8,123 nt of DNA from JAABRE01 sp964413275 (GCA_964413275.1 CAYPSO010000156.1:1-8123); one strand, 5' to 3'; positions 1 through 6,971 are shown, counted from the stretch's first letter. Numbers and translations are program-made. The notes: generated from the sequence alone by a model not told the origin.

Positions 1-1923
1 ATCATAATTAGCAAAGCCCACTAAACTATTACCACTACGAATATTAAAATCAATATCAGGTAAAGGTTCAATTCCGTAATTTTGAGCATTAGGATTAGGG
101 CTAACTTGAGAAGCTAATTTAAGGAATAATCGCAACTTACAAATCTCCGTCGCTTCCTCCATAATATCAACCCCATAAAGGTTATTAAGCATAATATTTT
201 TGAGGATAAAATACTTACGATTAATATGACTTCTGACATTAGCTAAAATCCCTTGAAATTCCTTAATTATCTTCTTCTCTTTCCTATCTAATTTTAAAGA
301 CTTTTCCTCCTCAATAAATATCTGCATTCTTTCTAAACAACCATCATAAAGCGGTTCAAGAATATTCAAAGCTGCAAACAAAAATGCCCCACTACCACAA
401 GTGGGATCTAAAATAGACATTGAGGATAATTGTTGATAGAAAATCTGCAATAATCGAGGAGAATCAATAGAAGCGATCGCATCTTCAGCAAACTGTCTAA
501 TATTAAGATTATAGGTAATTAAATCATTAATGGAAGTAACTTCCCCATTAGCTAATTTTTCTCTTACCTCTAAACAACGTTGTCGCCGTGCTATAAACTC
601 TCGCCAAATTTCTGTAGGTAGGGCATAATCTTCATCTGCTGGTTGATTCCAATTTTCCCGTCCAGAAACATTATCAATTCCCTTAGCAATATCATCAGGT
701 AAAGGTAAATCTACCCCTTTTTTTACCGCATCATAAATGTAACGATTAGGATTTGCTTGAAGTAAATTAAACCCTAAACTATTATTAACTTCATCAGCAG
801 AAATAGAGTCTAATAATTCTTGCTTAACACTGTCGAACAGATAGGGTATAATGCAATTTTTACTAATATATTCAGTAATATCTTCCTTAGTGTAATAAGC
901 TCCCATCTGCTTCTGGTTAATATACTTCTCGAAAATGTAACCTAAAACATCAGGATTAATCTGGTTATCTTGTTTTAAAGGACGCTCATCTAAATGCCAA
1001 TTATACTGGTCAAAAAAATTAAATATTTGTCCAAAAGCTTCATCAGAAATGGCTATTTTTTGGTACTTAGTTTCTAAAGAGTGAACCTCAAATAAACCAC
1101 CGTTTAAGTAAGGGACTTTTCCTAATAAATTATCTAACTCAGGAGTGCGTTGTTGCTTACCTAAACCATCATGAAATAACTTTAATACAAAATAACGATA
1201 AAAAGAATAAAATTTATCTTCTCCTTTCTGTTGTTGAGACTCATTTAATTTATTTCTAAGATAATCTGTATCATTATTTAAAAAACCTTTTTTCTGAATA
1301 AAATAGACAAACATTAAACGGTTAAGCATCAAAGAAGCATACCATTCTTGGTCAAATTTTTCAGTTATTCCGGTGATAAAAGCTAAAAATTTACTATGTT
1401 CTTTTTGGAATTGTTCATAAAATTTCTTCGTAACTTTATCAACATCAAAAGCTTTTTTAGTACGTTTAGTTACTTCTGGTAAAGTTAAACTTTCCTCTTC
1501 TTCAAAATCAATGGCGATCGCTTCTAACTTCTGAATTAGTCCCTCACCAGATTGACTGAGATGATAGCGATATTCTCGACTAGCTAATGGTTTCCCCGGT
1601 TCTCGCCTAATCCACTGCCAGATCTGTTCTTCCTTGGTGCGATCGATATAAATAATTAAATGCTCACGAGTATATTTAGTAACTTCAAGATCGATTTTTC
1701 GCCTTGTGGAGTGAGAAGGAAAATTACTATTTTCAGAAAAACAGCGATAAACAATTAGTCCCCGCTTTTCAGCGATCGCTTCCAAGTTATAGTTATCTTC
1801 ATCTACTTTTAAAGGAATTGAAGGCACATCAGCATAATCCCAACCAAATTCTTCAATAAAAAGAGAGGTAAAATCAAACTCCTTAAGATAGTTACGAACC
1901 TGATTTCTGTTAAGCTGTCCCAT
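1..1923 (-). CDS. Eco57I-like adenine-specific DNA methyltransferase, N-terminal 641 residues (runs off left edge)
   Basis: Probably methylates adenine in a specific DNA site as the modification half of a restriction-modification unit. Seen: an open frame from the ATG at 1923 to base 1 without a stop. Residues 101-111 (IWQWIRREPGK) and 159-169 (FDVDKVTKKFY) resemble the N-terminal region of large Eco57I-type methylases. GAYYT at 341-345 is the usual segment ahead of the methylase core. DPTCGSGAF at 506-514 is SAM-binding motif I. LYGVDI, ending near D586, is the following acidic motif. The catalytic NPPY motif should lie beyond the window, so activity cannot be judged. The start is supported by GGGGAG six bases upstream. 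The gene lies 12 bases after the helicase stop, so the two are very probably co-transcribed. It carries three HIP1 sites, all read Ala-Ile-Ala. The N-terminal ~150 residues might be a nuclease-like domain, but I see no clear catalytic signature. Family assignment is confident; target base and site are inferred. Confidence 0.88.
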   Translation of the reverse strand, partial: MGQLNRNQVRNYLKEFDFTSLFIEEFGWDYADVPSIPLKVDEDNYNLEAIAEKRGLIVYRCFSENSNFPSHSTRRKIDLEVTKYTREHLIIYIDRTKEEQIWQWIRREPGKPLASREYRYHLSQSGEGLIQKLEAIAIDFEEEESLTLPEVTKRTKKAFDVDKVTKKFYEQFQKEHSKFLAFITGITEKFDQEWYASLMLNRLMFVYFIQKKGFLNNDTDYLRNKLNESQQQKGEDKFYSFYRYFVLKLFHDGLGKQQRTPELDNLLGKVPYLNGGLFEVHSLETKYQKIAISDEAFGQIFNFFDQYNWHLDERPLKQDNQINPDVLGYIFEKYINQKQMGAYYTKEDITEYISKNCIIPYLFDSVKQELLDSISADEVNNSLGFNLLQANPNRYIYDAVKKGVDLPLPDDIAKGIDNVSGRENWNQPADEDYALPTEIWREFIARRQRCLEVREKLANGEVTSINDLITYNLNIRQFAEDAIASIDSPRLLQIFYQQLSSMSILDPTCGSGAFLFAALNILEPLYDGCLERMQIFIEEEKSLKLDRKEKKIIKEFQGILANVRSHINRKYFILKNIMLNNLYGVDIMEEATEICKLRLFLKLASQVSPNPNAQNYGIEPLPDIDFNIRSGNSLVGFANYD

Positions 1924-4900
1924 AATCTACTCCCCTTAAAATAATCCCAGTGAACAAATAATTTGAGCTTCCTGTTGCTCATCTTCAGGATGAATGATAC
2001 ACAGTGCATCATTATCTCGAAGTGATACCACCATTTCAGCTAACTGCTCATCAGTAATGCCACTTCTTAACTGGCGATTAAGTTTAGTAATAGCAGTTTC
2101 CCTCAGAGGATAGCGATAGATTTCCTCTACTCCTTGAAGTAAAGTTTGCCAGTCACCTCCGGTGGCTAGTAGAGGTGTTTCTCTTTCTACTTTTCTAAGA
2201 TAGTGATTAAGCCGTTCGTAGGTTTTAGACCTTGCACTTCTGGGACTTCCTAACTGTCCACCACTACTTTTTTGTTGCTCAAGAACTAAGTTAGCTCCCT
2301 TGAATACCAGCTCGTGATGCTGGGGATGTCGTTCCATTGGTAAAGTATCCCTGCTACAACGAGCCATCCTTAGAATACGCATCTGGGATTGAGTAACACT
2401 ATTTCCGTTTTTATCAACCCAAGCCAGTGCATCTGTACCGTCATTAGTACGCAGATACATTAACACCCCTTGGGGTTCTAACTCACTAGGTTGATGGGAA
2501 CGAGTTGAATAAACCACATTGGGCATATTTTCAATTTTCTGCTTCAGAGATGGGTCAGCATCAGTAGCATTCTTCCAGATTTGGAAAGCTTCAGAGGTTA
2601 AATCCACTTCCCCTTCATCCTCTTCATCTAAAATTCCTGCTTTTTCATGGTAAAGTTCCAACGTAACATTATTTGGGTGAGAACTATCTTCAAAGAACAG
2701 TTCATCTGTTCCTACCACTTCAGCATTTTCAATTAAACGTTCAATTAATCGCCCTCTTAAATTAATTAATTGTTCGACACCATCTGCGGGTAAAAAAGAA
2801 TAACAAAGAATTTCCTCTGCCTTCTGTCCAATGCGGTCAACCCTTCCTGCTCTTTGAATTAAGCGAATAATTGCCCAAGGCAAGTCATAATTAACAATAA
2901 TACGGCAATCCTGTAAGTTTTGCCCTTCACTGAGGACATCAGTAGCAATCAAAATTCTTAACTCTTGGTCAGTGGAAATATTTTTTTGATTACTCTGGGG
3001 GCTAAACCGATAGGCGATCGCTGTAGGGTCAGCAGAATTTCCTGTCACAGCTTCAATCTTGGCAATGCCCCTATCTTTTAAAGCAGATTCTAAGTAACGA
3101 GCAGTATCGGCGAACTGAGTAAAAATGAGTATTTTTTCGTTAAGATGTTCTTTCTCTAATAGCTGTAACAGAGCTGCAAATTTTTGGTCTGTATTTGCCT
3201 CCCACTCATCGCACTTATTCAATAAAGCAGTCAAGGAGAAAGCATCTCTAAGTAAATCCTCTTTGAGAACGGGACGAAATAAACTAGAACGCAACCATCT
3301 AAAGCGTTTCTTATATTTGTTTCGGTAGAGGTTATACACTTCTGCTGCTTGCCTTTTATATTCCGCTTCTTTTTGGGCTAAAGCTTTAATGAGATTGATT
3401 TCATCATCACCTTGTCCTCGATCTTCTTGAGTTTCTAAATCTAGATCGAGAGATGCAACTGAATCAGCATCCTCATCGTTATTGCCAGTTTCTAAAAATT
3501 GGGCATCCTGTGTTCCAATGGGAATCTCAGAACCTTGTTCAATAGCATAAAGATAGACATAATTTCGTAAAATATGCCTTTCCAAAGACTTAATAAAAGC
3601 ATAACCACTACTTTCGAGACGTTTAAACAAATTAGTCCGAGAGAAACCCATTAATCGTCTTCCTGCTCGTGATAATCCTGCTAATATATTTTGCTCTACT
3701 GCTGTTGGAGATTGTTCATGTGTTACTTGTTCATAATTACCCAAACCGTAGCGGGGCAATCGCAAAGAGTTAATTACATCCACAACTTGCTCTGAGTATA
3801 ATCTAGCATAGGAGTCATGCTCACGACTACCAATAACAAAAGGAGCAGTTTTGGGAATGCGTGTAGGAAAATAAGAACGAGTGCCATCAGGAAATTTTAA
3901 ATACTTACGACCATCTAGAGAATCAGTTTGAGCGTAATTTTCTTTAATAAAGCTACGAGTACGTCTAACCATATAACGACTCATCAACTGTTGCCAATCT
4001 TCTGAGTACGGACTTCTCTCAAAAGCAGCGAGGGAACGTACAGCAGTTTGGGGATGAGAACGTAAAAATTCCATTTCATTTCCCAATTCTCGAATCAGTT
4101 GTTCGGGCTTAATACCTAAATCTTTCTCTTCAGGGATAAATAAGCGTAACTGAGCAGATAAGTCCAAATAGGTTTTATTATAGGGAGTAGCAGTAAGAAG
4201 AATACAACTACTACCACTTTGTTCTATGTACTCTTTAATCGCAGCATATCTTTGTCCTTGTCGATTGCGTAAGTTATGGCTTTCGTCAATCAAGACCAAA
4301 CGAAAACGAGCAGGAACATCTGGTAGTTCTTTAATTACCCTACTAATAGACATTACCTTACCTCTCAACCCATACTCTTCCACATAGCTTTGCCACATTG
4401 GGACTAAATTTTTTGGGCAAATAATCAAGGTACTATAACCAAAATCTTCTTCACAAATTTTGGCGATCGCTGTTCCTACCAAAGTTTTTCCTAAACCAAC
4501 CACATCACCGACCATTACACCGCCACGTCGGTTAACATGATGAGCAGCGATACGAACAGCAGCTTCTTGGAAGGGAAACAGTTTAAAACCAGGGGGAACT
4601 TGATACTGACTCAATCCATCTCTTGCTTCTTGAGAAAGGTGATAAGCCATCTTGAGATAGACATAGTAAGGTGGAATTAATTCGGATCTAGCCCAGCTCT
4701 CATCAATAATTGCGGCTATTTCTTCGGAAATATCCACACAAAATCTATCCAACCAACGTTCATCAAACCAATGTTGTAATTTCTCAGTAGCATCGTGATC
4801 CAATATATCTACATTCAGTTCACCCTGACCTGACAAACCCGAAAAAGTTAAGTTACTACTACCTAAAAAAGCAATTTTTGGTAAATTAATATGACCTTGA

Positions 4901-5121
4901 GGAATTAAATAGAGTTTGGCATGAAGAGGATGACGTAAGTAAAGCTTAACAATAAGCTTTTTAGCTTTCAGCCTTTCTTTAAGTTGCTTTAAACCTATTT
5001 CATCCGCATTATTAGGTGTACCGATCATTAATTGCTGACGAAACTCCTGAGCTATCTGTTTCTTTAAACGTAAAGCTTCACCGCGATCAATATTCTTGTT
5101 TGCTGTTCCTAAAGCGATCGC
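473..5121. repeat. Six dispersed HIP1 octamers (GCGATCGC)
   Basis: Perfect GCGATCGC at 473-480, 1514-1521, 1772-1779, 3014-3021, 4463-4470 and 5114-5121. HIP1 is the abundant palindrome of cyanobacterial genomes, so it supports the lineage call. All six fall in the same phase of the two large genes and encode Ala-Ile-Ala. None occurs in 5122-8123. Confidence 0.9.
1930..1935 (-). promoter_or_regulatory. Ribosome binding site of the methyltransferase
   Basis: GGGGAG on the minus strand, six bases before the ATG at 1923 and directly abutting the helicase stop codon (1936-1938). It fixes the methyltransferase start and implies translation from the helicase transcript. Confidence 0.7.
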
Positions 5122-5337
5122 ACTATGTAACTCATCTTTGGGAAGCTTCTGCATTCCAACCAAAAGCCGACAGCAAGCTCCTTCTCCACCCACAAAACTC
5201 TCAATTTCTCTATCAATCAATCGCCAACCTCTCAGGTTAAAGTAACCTACACAAAAATCAGCTCGTTTTGCACCTTGTAAGCTTTGTTTTAAAGTTGGTA
5301 GTAATTTTTCATTAATATTATCAAAAATACGAGGCAT
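1936..5337 (-). CDS. PLD nuclease-SNF2 helicase fusion, putative restriction subunit
   Basis: Likely an ATP-driven DNA translocase with an attached nuclease, 1133 residues. Domains in order: a phospholipase-D-like nuclease within residues ~1-200, with HPLHAKLY (H139, K141) and GSSN at 159-162. Next is SNF2 lobe 1, with Walker A GDVVGLGKT at 277-285, DESH at 351-354 and TATP at 382-385. An insertion of about 320 residues follows, containing a strongly acidic stretch at ~619-646. Lobe 2 has ILIFTQF at ~736-742, ATDVLSEGQNLQ at ~798-809 and QRAGRVDRIGQ at 828-838. Residues ~900-1133 match nothing I recognise. One HxK site per chain means the nuclease would need to dimerise, as known for BfiI/NgoFVII-type enzymes. 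The Asp that often follows in HxK(x)4D is absent. The start is the ATG 27 bases after the upstream small gene; no clear Shine-Dalgarno is visible, so coupling to that gene is possible. Role in phage restriction is inferred from the adjacent methyltransferase. Class 1 DISARM also pairs a SNF2 helicase (DrmD) with an adenine methylase, but the other DISARM genes are not seen here. Confidence 0.9.
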   Translation of the reverse strand: MPRIFDNINEKLLPTLKQSLQGAKRADFCVGYFNLRGWRLIDREIESFVGGEGACCRLLVGMQKLPKDELHSAIALGTANKNIDRGEALRLKKQIAQEFRQQLMIGTPNNADEIGLKQLKERLKAKKLIVKLYLRHPLHAKLYLIPQGHINLPKIAFLGSSNLTFSGLSGQGELNVDILDHDATEKLQHWFDERWLDRFCVDISEEIAAIIDESWARSELIPPYYVYLKMAYHLSQEARDGLSQYQVPPGFKLFPFQEAAVRIAAHHVNRRGGVMVGDVVGLGKTLVGTAIAKICEEDFGYSTLIICPKNLVPMWQSYVEEYGLRGKVMSISRVIKELPDVPARFRLVLIDESHNLRNRQGQRYAAIKEYIEQSGSSCILLTATPYNKTYLDLSAQLRLFIPEEKDLGIKPEQLIRELGNEMEFLRSHPQTAVRSLAAFERSPYSEDWQQLMSRYMVRRTRSFIKENYAQTDSLDGRKYLKFPDGTRSYFPTRIPKTAPFVIGSREHDSYARLYSEQVVDVINSLRLPRYGLGNYEQVTHEQSPTAVEQNILAGLSRAGRRLMGFSRTNLFKRLESSGYAFIKSLERHILRNYVYLYAIEQGSEIPIGTQDAQFLETGNNDEDADSVASLDLDLETQEDRGQGDDEINLIKALAQKEAEYKRQAAEVYNLYRNKYKKRFRWLRSSLFRPVLKEDLLRDAFSLTALLNKCDEWEANTDQKFAALLQLLEKEHLNEKILIFTQFADTARYLESALKDRGIAKIEAVTGNSADPTAIAYRFSPQSNQKNISTDQELRILIATDVLSEGQNLQDCRIIVNYDLPWAIIRLIQRAGRVDRIGQKAEEILCYSFLPADGVEQLINLRGRLIERLIENAEVVGTDELFFEDSSHPNNVTLELYHEKAGILDEEDEGEVDLTSEAFQIWKNATDADPSLKQKIENMPNVVYSTRSHQPSELEPQGVLMYLRTNDGTDALAWVDKNGNSVTQSQMRILRMARCSRDTLPMERHPQHHELVFKGANLVLEQQKSSGGQLGSPRSARSKTYERLNHYLRKVERETPLLATGGDWQTLLQGVEEIYRYPLRETAITKLNRQLRSGITDEQLAEMVVSLRDNDALCIIHPEDEQQEAQIICSLGLF

Positions 5338-5364
5338 ATTAAATCTACTATCAATTAGGTATTT

Positions 5365-5607
5365 TTAATTATTATTCTTTTTCCTATTTCCCATCTTGCT
5401 TCTAGCCTTTTTCCGATGCTCTAGCAATTCTTCTAATAACTGAGGCTGCATTTGTGGATTTTCCCAATCCCTAATTAAACGTTGAAGACCAACGGTTACA
5501 AAATCCTGAACGCTAGGAGCTGCACGTTGGTATTCTCCATCAAGAGAAGCCTTGATTTTACGGAGAGATTTTTCTACTTCTGGAGTGATGCGAACGGTTA
5601 AACTCAA
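5365..5607 (-). CDS. Small ribbon-helix-helix-like DNA-binding protein, candidate regulator of the restriction-modification unit
   Basis: Eighty residues. The N-terminus reads as a short beta strand (SLTVRIT), then a helix (PEVEKSLRKIKASL), a loop, and a second helix (SVQDFVTVGLQRLIRDW). This is the order of CopG/Arc-type ribbon-helix-helix proteins, which bind palindromic operators as dimers. The C-terminus is very basic (HRKKARSKMGNRKKNNN) and may add DNA contacts. The start is the TTG at 5607: an in-frame stop lies only two codons upstream (5614-5616) and there is no Met before residue 52, so no alternative exists. A strong promoter and a perfect inverted repeat lie immediately upstream. 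The stop is 27 bases before the helicase ATG, suggesting one operon. It could be an antitoxin without a toxin, or a controller-like protein timing restriction-gene expression. I prefer a regulator because the next gene is the helicase, but that is inference. Confidence 0.7.
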   Translation of the reverse strand: MSLTVRITPEVEKSLRKIKASLDGEYQRAAPSVQDFVTVGLQRLIRDWENPQMQPQLLEELLEHRKKARSKMGNRKKNNN

Positions 5608-5614
5608 TATTTTT

Positions 5615-5631
5615 TACCAAGTATTTTGGTA
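5615..5631. promoter_or_regulatory. Candidate operator: perfect inverted repeat over the transcription start
   Basis: TACCAA-gtatt-TTGGTA, six-base perfect arms around a five-base centre. It begins one base downstream of the -10 hexamer and ends seven bases before the TTG start, so it covers the predicted transcription start and nearly the whole leader. A dimeric ribbon-helix-helix protein such as the one encoded just downstream would be a natural ligand. In RNA the same arms could pair near the start codon. Confidence 0.6.
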
Positions 5632-5632
5632 C

Positions 5633-5662
5633 ATTATAATTTGTAGGTTATCATGTATGCAA
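5633..5662 (-). promoter_or_regulatory. Promoter of the regulator-helicase-methyltransferase unit
   Basis: Minus strand TTGCAT (5657-5662), 18-base spacer, TATAAT (5633-5638): perfect -10 and four of six matches at -35. The predicted start near 5626 gives a leader of under 20 bases before the TTG. This is the only clear promoter seen for the three-gene unit. Confidence 0.65.
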
Positions 5663-5694
5663 GATTTTAACTAAATATTAATAATTGTTATTGA

Positions 5695-6027
5695 TTATTT
5701 TGTAAAGTCTAACCATAGTTTTATTGATTTTTCTAAATTATCACTATATTTCTTACTTAAAGTTCCAATTTTTTTTATTATCAAACTTTCTTCAATAGTA
5801 AAAATTCCCCTTTTTACAACACTCTTAACATTTAATCCTATTTCTTCCCAATCTTGTAAAATAAACTCTCCTGTAATTAAATTTGTTGTACGACTACTTA
5901 TAGGTACAATAAAATAATCTCTTGATATAGATGGCGCATTGATAATAATAGCTGGTCTTACTTTACTAGAAGATAAATCTGAAAAAGGATAACGAACCAA
6001 AATAACATCATTTTTAGAGTAATTCAT
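5695..6027 (-). CDS. PemK/MazF-family toxin (endoribonuclease)
   Basis: Probably an mRNA-cleaving toxin held inactive by the protein encoded just upstream. Seen: 110 residues, the usual family length. NDVILVRYPFSD at 6-17, KVRPAIII at 22-29 and IVPISS at 40-45 match the conserved N-terminal beta strands and active-site region of PemK/MazF proteins. SLIIKKIGTLSKK at 81-93 matches the usual C-terminal strand. The ATG at 6027 overlaps the 3' end of the antitoxin gene by 14 bases and has a perfect AGGAGG nine bases upstream. Overlap with a preceding small gene is the standard type II layout and suggests translational coupling. The gene looks intact. Its stop lies 87 bases before the regulator's start, with no obvious terminator between, so some read-through into the restriction-modification unit is possible. 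Confidence 0.85.
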   Translation of the reverse strand: MNYSKNDVILVRYPFSDLSSSKVRPAIIINAPSISRDYFIVPISSRTTNLITGEFILQDWEEIGLNVKSVVKRGIFTIEESLIIKKIGTLSKKYSDNLEKSIKLWLDFTK

Positions 6028-6229
6028 TATAAATTTCCTCCTCTGGATGTTCCCAAATTTTTTCTAAAGAAGATTGACTTGCCAATTGCCAAAATCTTTT
6101 TTCTTGTTGTTCTTGTAGTTCATTTTCATTTTGCTCATCTTGAGCAATTTCCGCTACCAAATACTGTAGTAATTCTATTTTTTCACCTTTATTAAGTGTC
6201 TTGATTTGTGGAATAATTTGTTCTATCAC
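6014..6229 (-). CDS. Antitoxin partner of the PemK/MazF-like toxin
   Basis: Seventy-one residues, acidic and glutamine-rich in the middle (AQDEQNENELQEQQEKRF). The tail SLEKIWEHPEEEIYNELL resembles the C-termini I associate with cyanobacterial antitoxin-like small proteins, where this part usually wraps the toxin. The N-terminal segment LNKGEKIELLQYLVAEI looks helical; no DNA-binding fold is obvious. The start is the GTG at 6229, supported by AAGAGG (6237-6242) seven bases upstream. The 14-base overlap with the toxin gene is the main evidence for the pairing. The antitoxin family itself is not named with certainty. Confidence 0.75.
   Translation of the reverse strand: MIEQIIPQIKTLNKGEKIELLQYLVAEIAQDEQNENELQEQQEKRFWQLASQSSLEKIWEHPEEEIYNELL
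6037..6042 (-). promoter_or_regulatory. Toxin ribosome binding site inside the antitoxin gene
   Basis: Perfect AGGAGG on the minus strand, nine bases before the toxin ATG. It is the strongest Shine-Dalgarno in the window and lies within antitoxin codons for Glu-Glu-Glu near its C-terminus. Confidence 0.7.
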
Positions 6230-6266
6230 AAAAATACCTCTTAATTTTCCTTATCTATATTCTATT

Positions 6267-6272
6267 ATTATA
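6267..6272 (-). promoter_or_regulatory. -10 element of the toxin-antitoxin promoter
   Basis: TATAAT on the minus strand, 37 bases upstream of the antitoxin GTG and after the DUF488 stop. No good -35 hexamer is seen at the usual spacing, so this rests on the -10 alone. Confidence 0.4.
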
Positions 6273-6313
6273 CTTAAAAAACTTAACCAAAAGTGACAGT
6301 TATCAATATTTAT

Positions 6314-6913
6314 TTAAACTTTTTTTCGAGAATAAGCTATTTTCTCACCATAAATTTGATAAGCGTATTCTAACTGTTCCTCTTCCAATTTCAAACTAAT
6401 ATTATCAAATAAACTTAGTTGTTGTTTTTTAAAATTAATAATCCTTAATAATCTCTTTTCTAGTTGTTGATGAGATTCGACTTCACCATTATCTAAAATA
6501 TGTTTAATTGAAACTTCTTTTCTTAGGTGACGACAAATCAGAATACTGCGATGACAGTTTATCGGGTCTTTTTCAGCGCACATTAAAGCAATATTATATT
6601 TATTTAACCCTATTTTTATTCTTTCTAATCCCTCTAAAAACTCTTTTGTACCTGCCAATAATTCATAAACAACTTTATTGTTTATATAACAGTTTAGATT
6701 GTCAGTTCTAGCACCTAATTCTTTTCCTAAAAAAGCATACTCAATATTATAATTATTTAAGATTCTTTTGATATTTTCTCTATTATATTGTGGGTTATAT
6801 CGAGAATAAGGAACAGACCTAACATCAGCTATTGCGGTTATCTTATATTGCTCCAATAATTCTATAAATTTATCTATTTTATAATTACTATGCCCTATCG
6901 TAAATATTTCCAT
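6314..6913 (-). CDS. DUF488 family protein
   Basis: Protein of 199 residues with the hallmarks of DUF488 (PF04343): IFTIGHSN at 3-10, IADVRSVPYSRYNPQYNRE at 28-46, FLGKELGAR at 61-69, and the Cys/His block LMCAEKDPINCHRS at 110-123 (C112, K115, C120, H121, R122). These conserved residues suggest an enzyme active site, but the reaction is not established to my knowledge. The ATG at 6913 opens directly into the conserved first strand, so the start is secure although no Shine-Dalgarno is visible. The C-terminal ~60 residues are lysine- and glutamine-rich and more variable. The gene has its own extended -10 promoter and points towards the toxin-antitoxin pair, so it need not be in the same operon as the restriction genes. 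DUF488 genes often occur near defence genes; a link here is inference. Confidence 0.88.
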   Translation of the reverse strand: MEIFTIGHSNYKIDKFIELLEQYKITAIADVRSVPYSRYNPQYNRENIKRILNNYNIEYAFLGKELGARTDNLNCYINNKVVYELLAGTKEFLEGLERIKIGLNKYNIALMCAEKDPINCHRSILICRHLRKEVSIKHILDNGEVESHQQLEKRLLRIINFKKQQLSLFDNISLKLEEEQLEYAYQIYGEKIAYSRKKV

Positions 6914-6945
6914 ATTAGGAGATTAAATTATTAATAAATAATTCA

Positions 6946-6951
6946 ATTATA
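6946..6951 (-). promoter_or_regulatory. Extended -10 promoter of the DUF488 gene
   Basis: Minus strand TGcTATAAT: a consensus -10 (6946-6951) preceded by the TGn extension. A -35 is weak, which is usual when the TG extension is present. The predicted start near 6939 gives a leader of about 25 bases. Confidence 0.55.
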
Positions 6952-6962
6952 GCAAATATTTA

Positions 6963-6971
6963 TGTTATACT
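6963..6971 (+). promoter_or_regulatory. Extended -10 promoter of the small plus-strand gene
   Basis: TGtTATACT with the hexamer TATACT at 6966-6971, five of six matches. TTCAAT at 6942-6947 is a weak -35 with an 18-base spacer. The predicted start near 6978 precedes AGAGG (6985-6989). It diverges from the DUF488 promoter, with the two -10 elements only 14 bases apart. Confidence 0.45.

Noticed and set aside
1809..2012. Minus-strand open frame of 67 codons across the helicase-methyltransferase junction
   Set aside because: Overlaps both well-supported genes out of frame and has no ribosome site.
3125..3328. Plus-strand open frame of 67 codons
   Set aside because: Lies wholly inside the lobe-2 region of the helicase gene on the other strand; no ribosome site and no protein-like motif.
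5016..5240. Plus-strand open frame of 74 codons
   Set aside because: Antisense shadow of the PLD domain of the helicase gene, which has clear motifs.
1..5337. Complete class 1 DISARM locus
   Set aside because: Only the helicase and methylase types match in general kind; no DrmA/DrmB-like genes are in the window and the PLD domain is fused rather than separate. Genes beyond the left edge are unseen.
5663..5694. Terminator between the toxin gene and the regulator promoter
   Set aside because: AT-rich sequence with no GC-bearing stem; nothing convincing.
6508..6711. Plus-strand open frame of 67 codons rich in Leu and Phe
   Set aside because: Antisense to the conserved Cys/His block of DUF488; the hydrophobicity comes from complementing AT-rich codons.
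6917..6922. AGGAGA as a ribosome site for the DUF488 gene
   Set aside because: It reads as a ribosome site only on the plus strand; on the minus strand, where the gene lies, it is TCTCCT.
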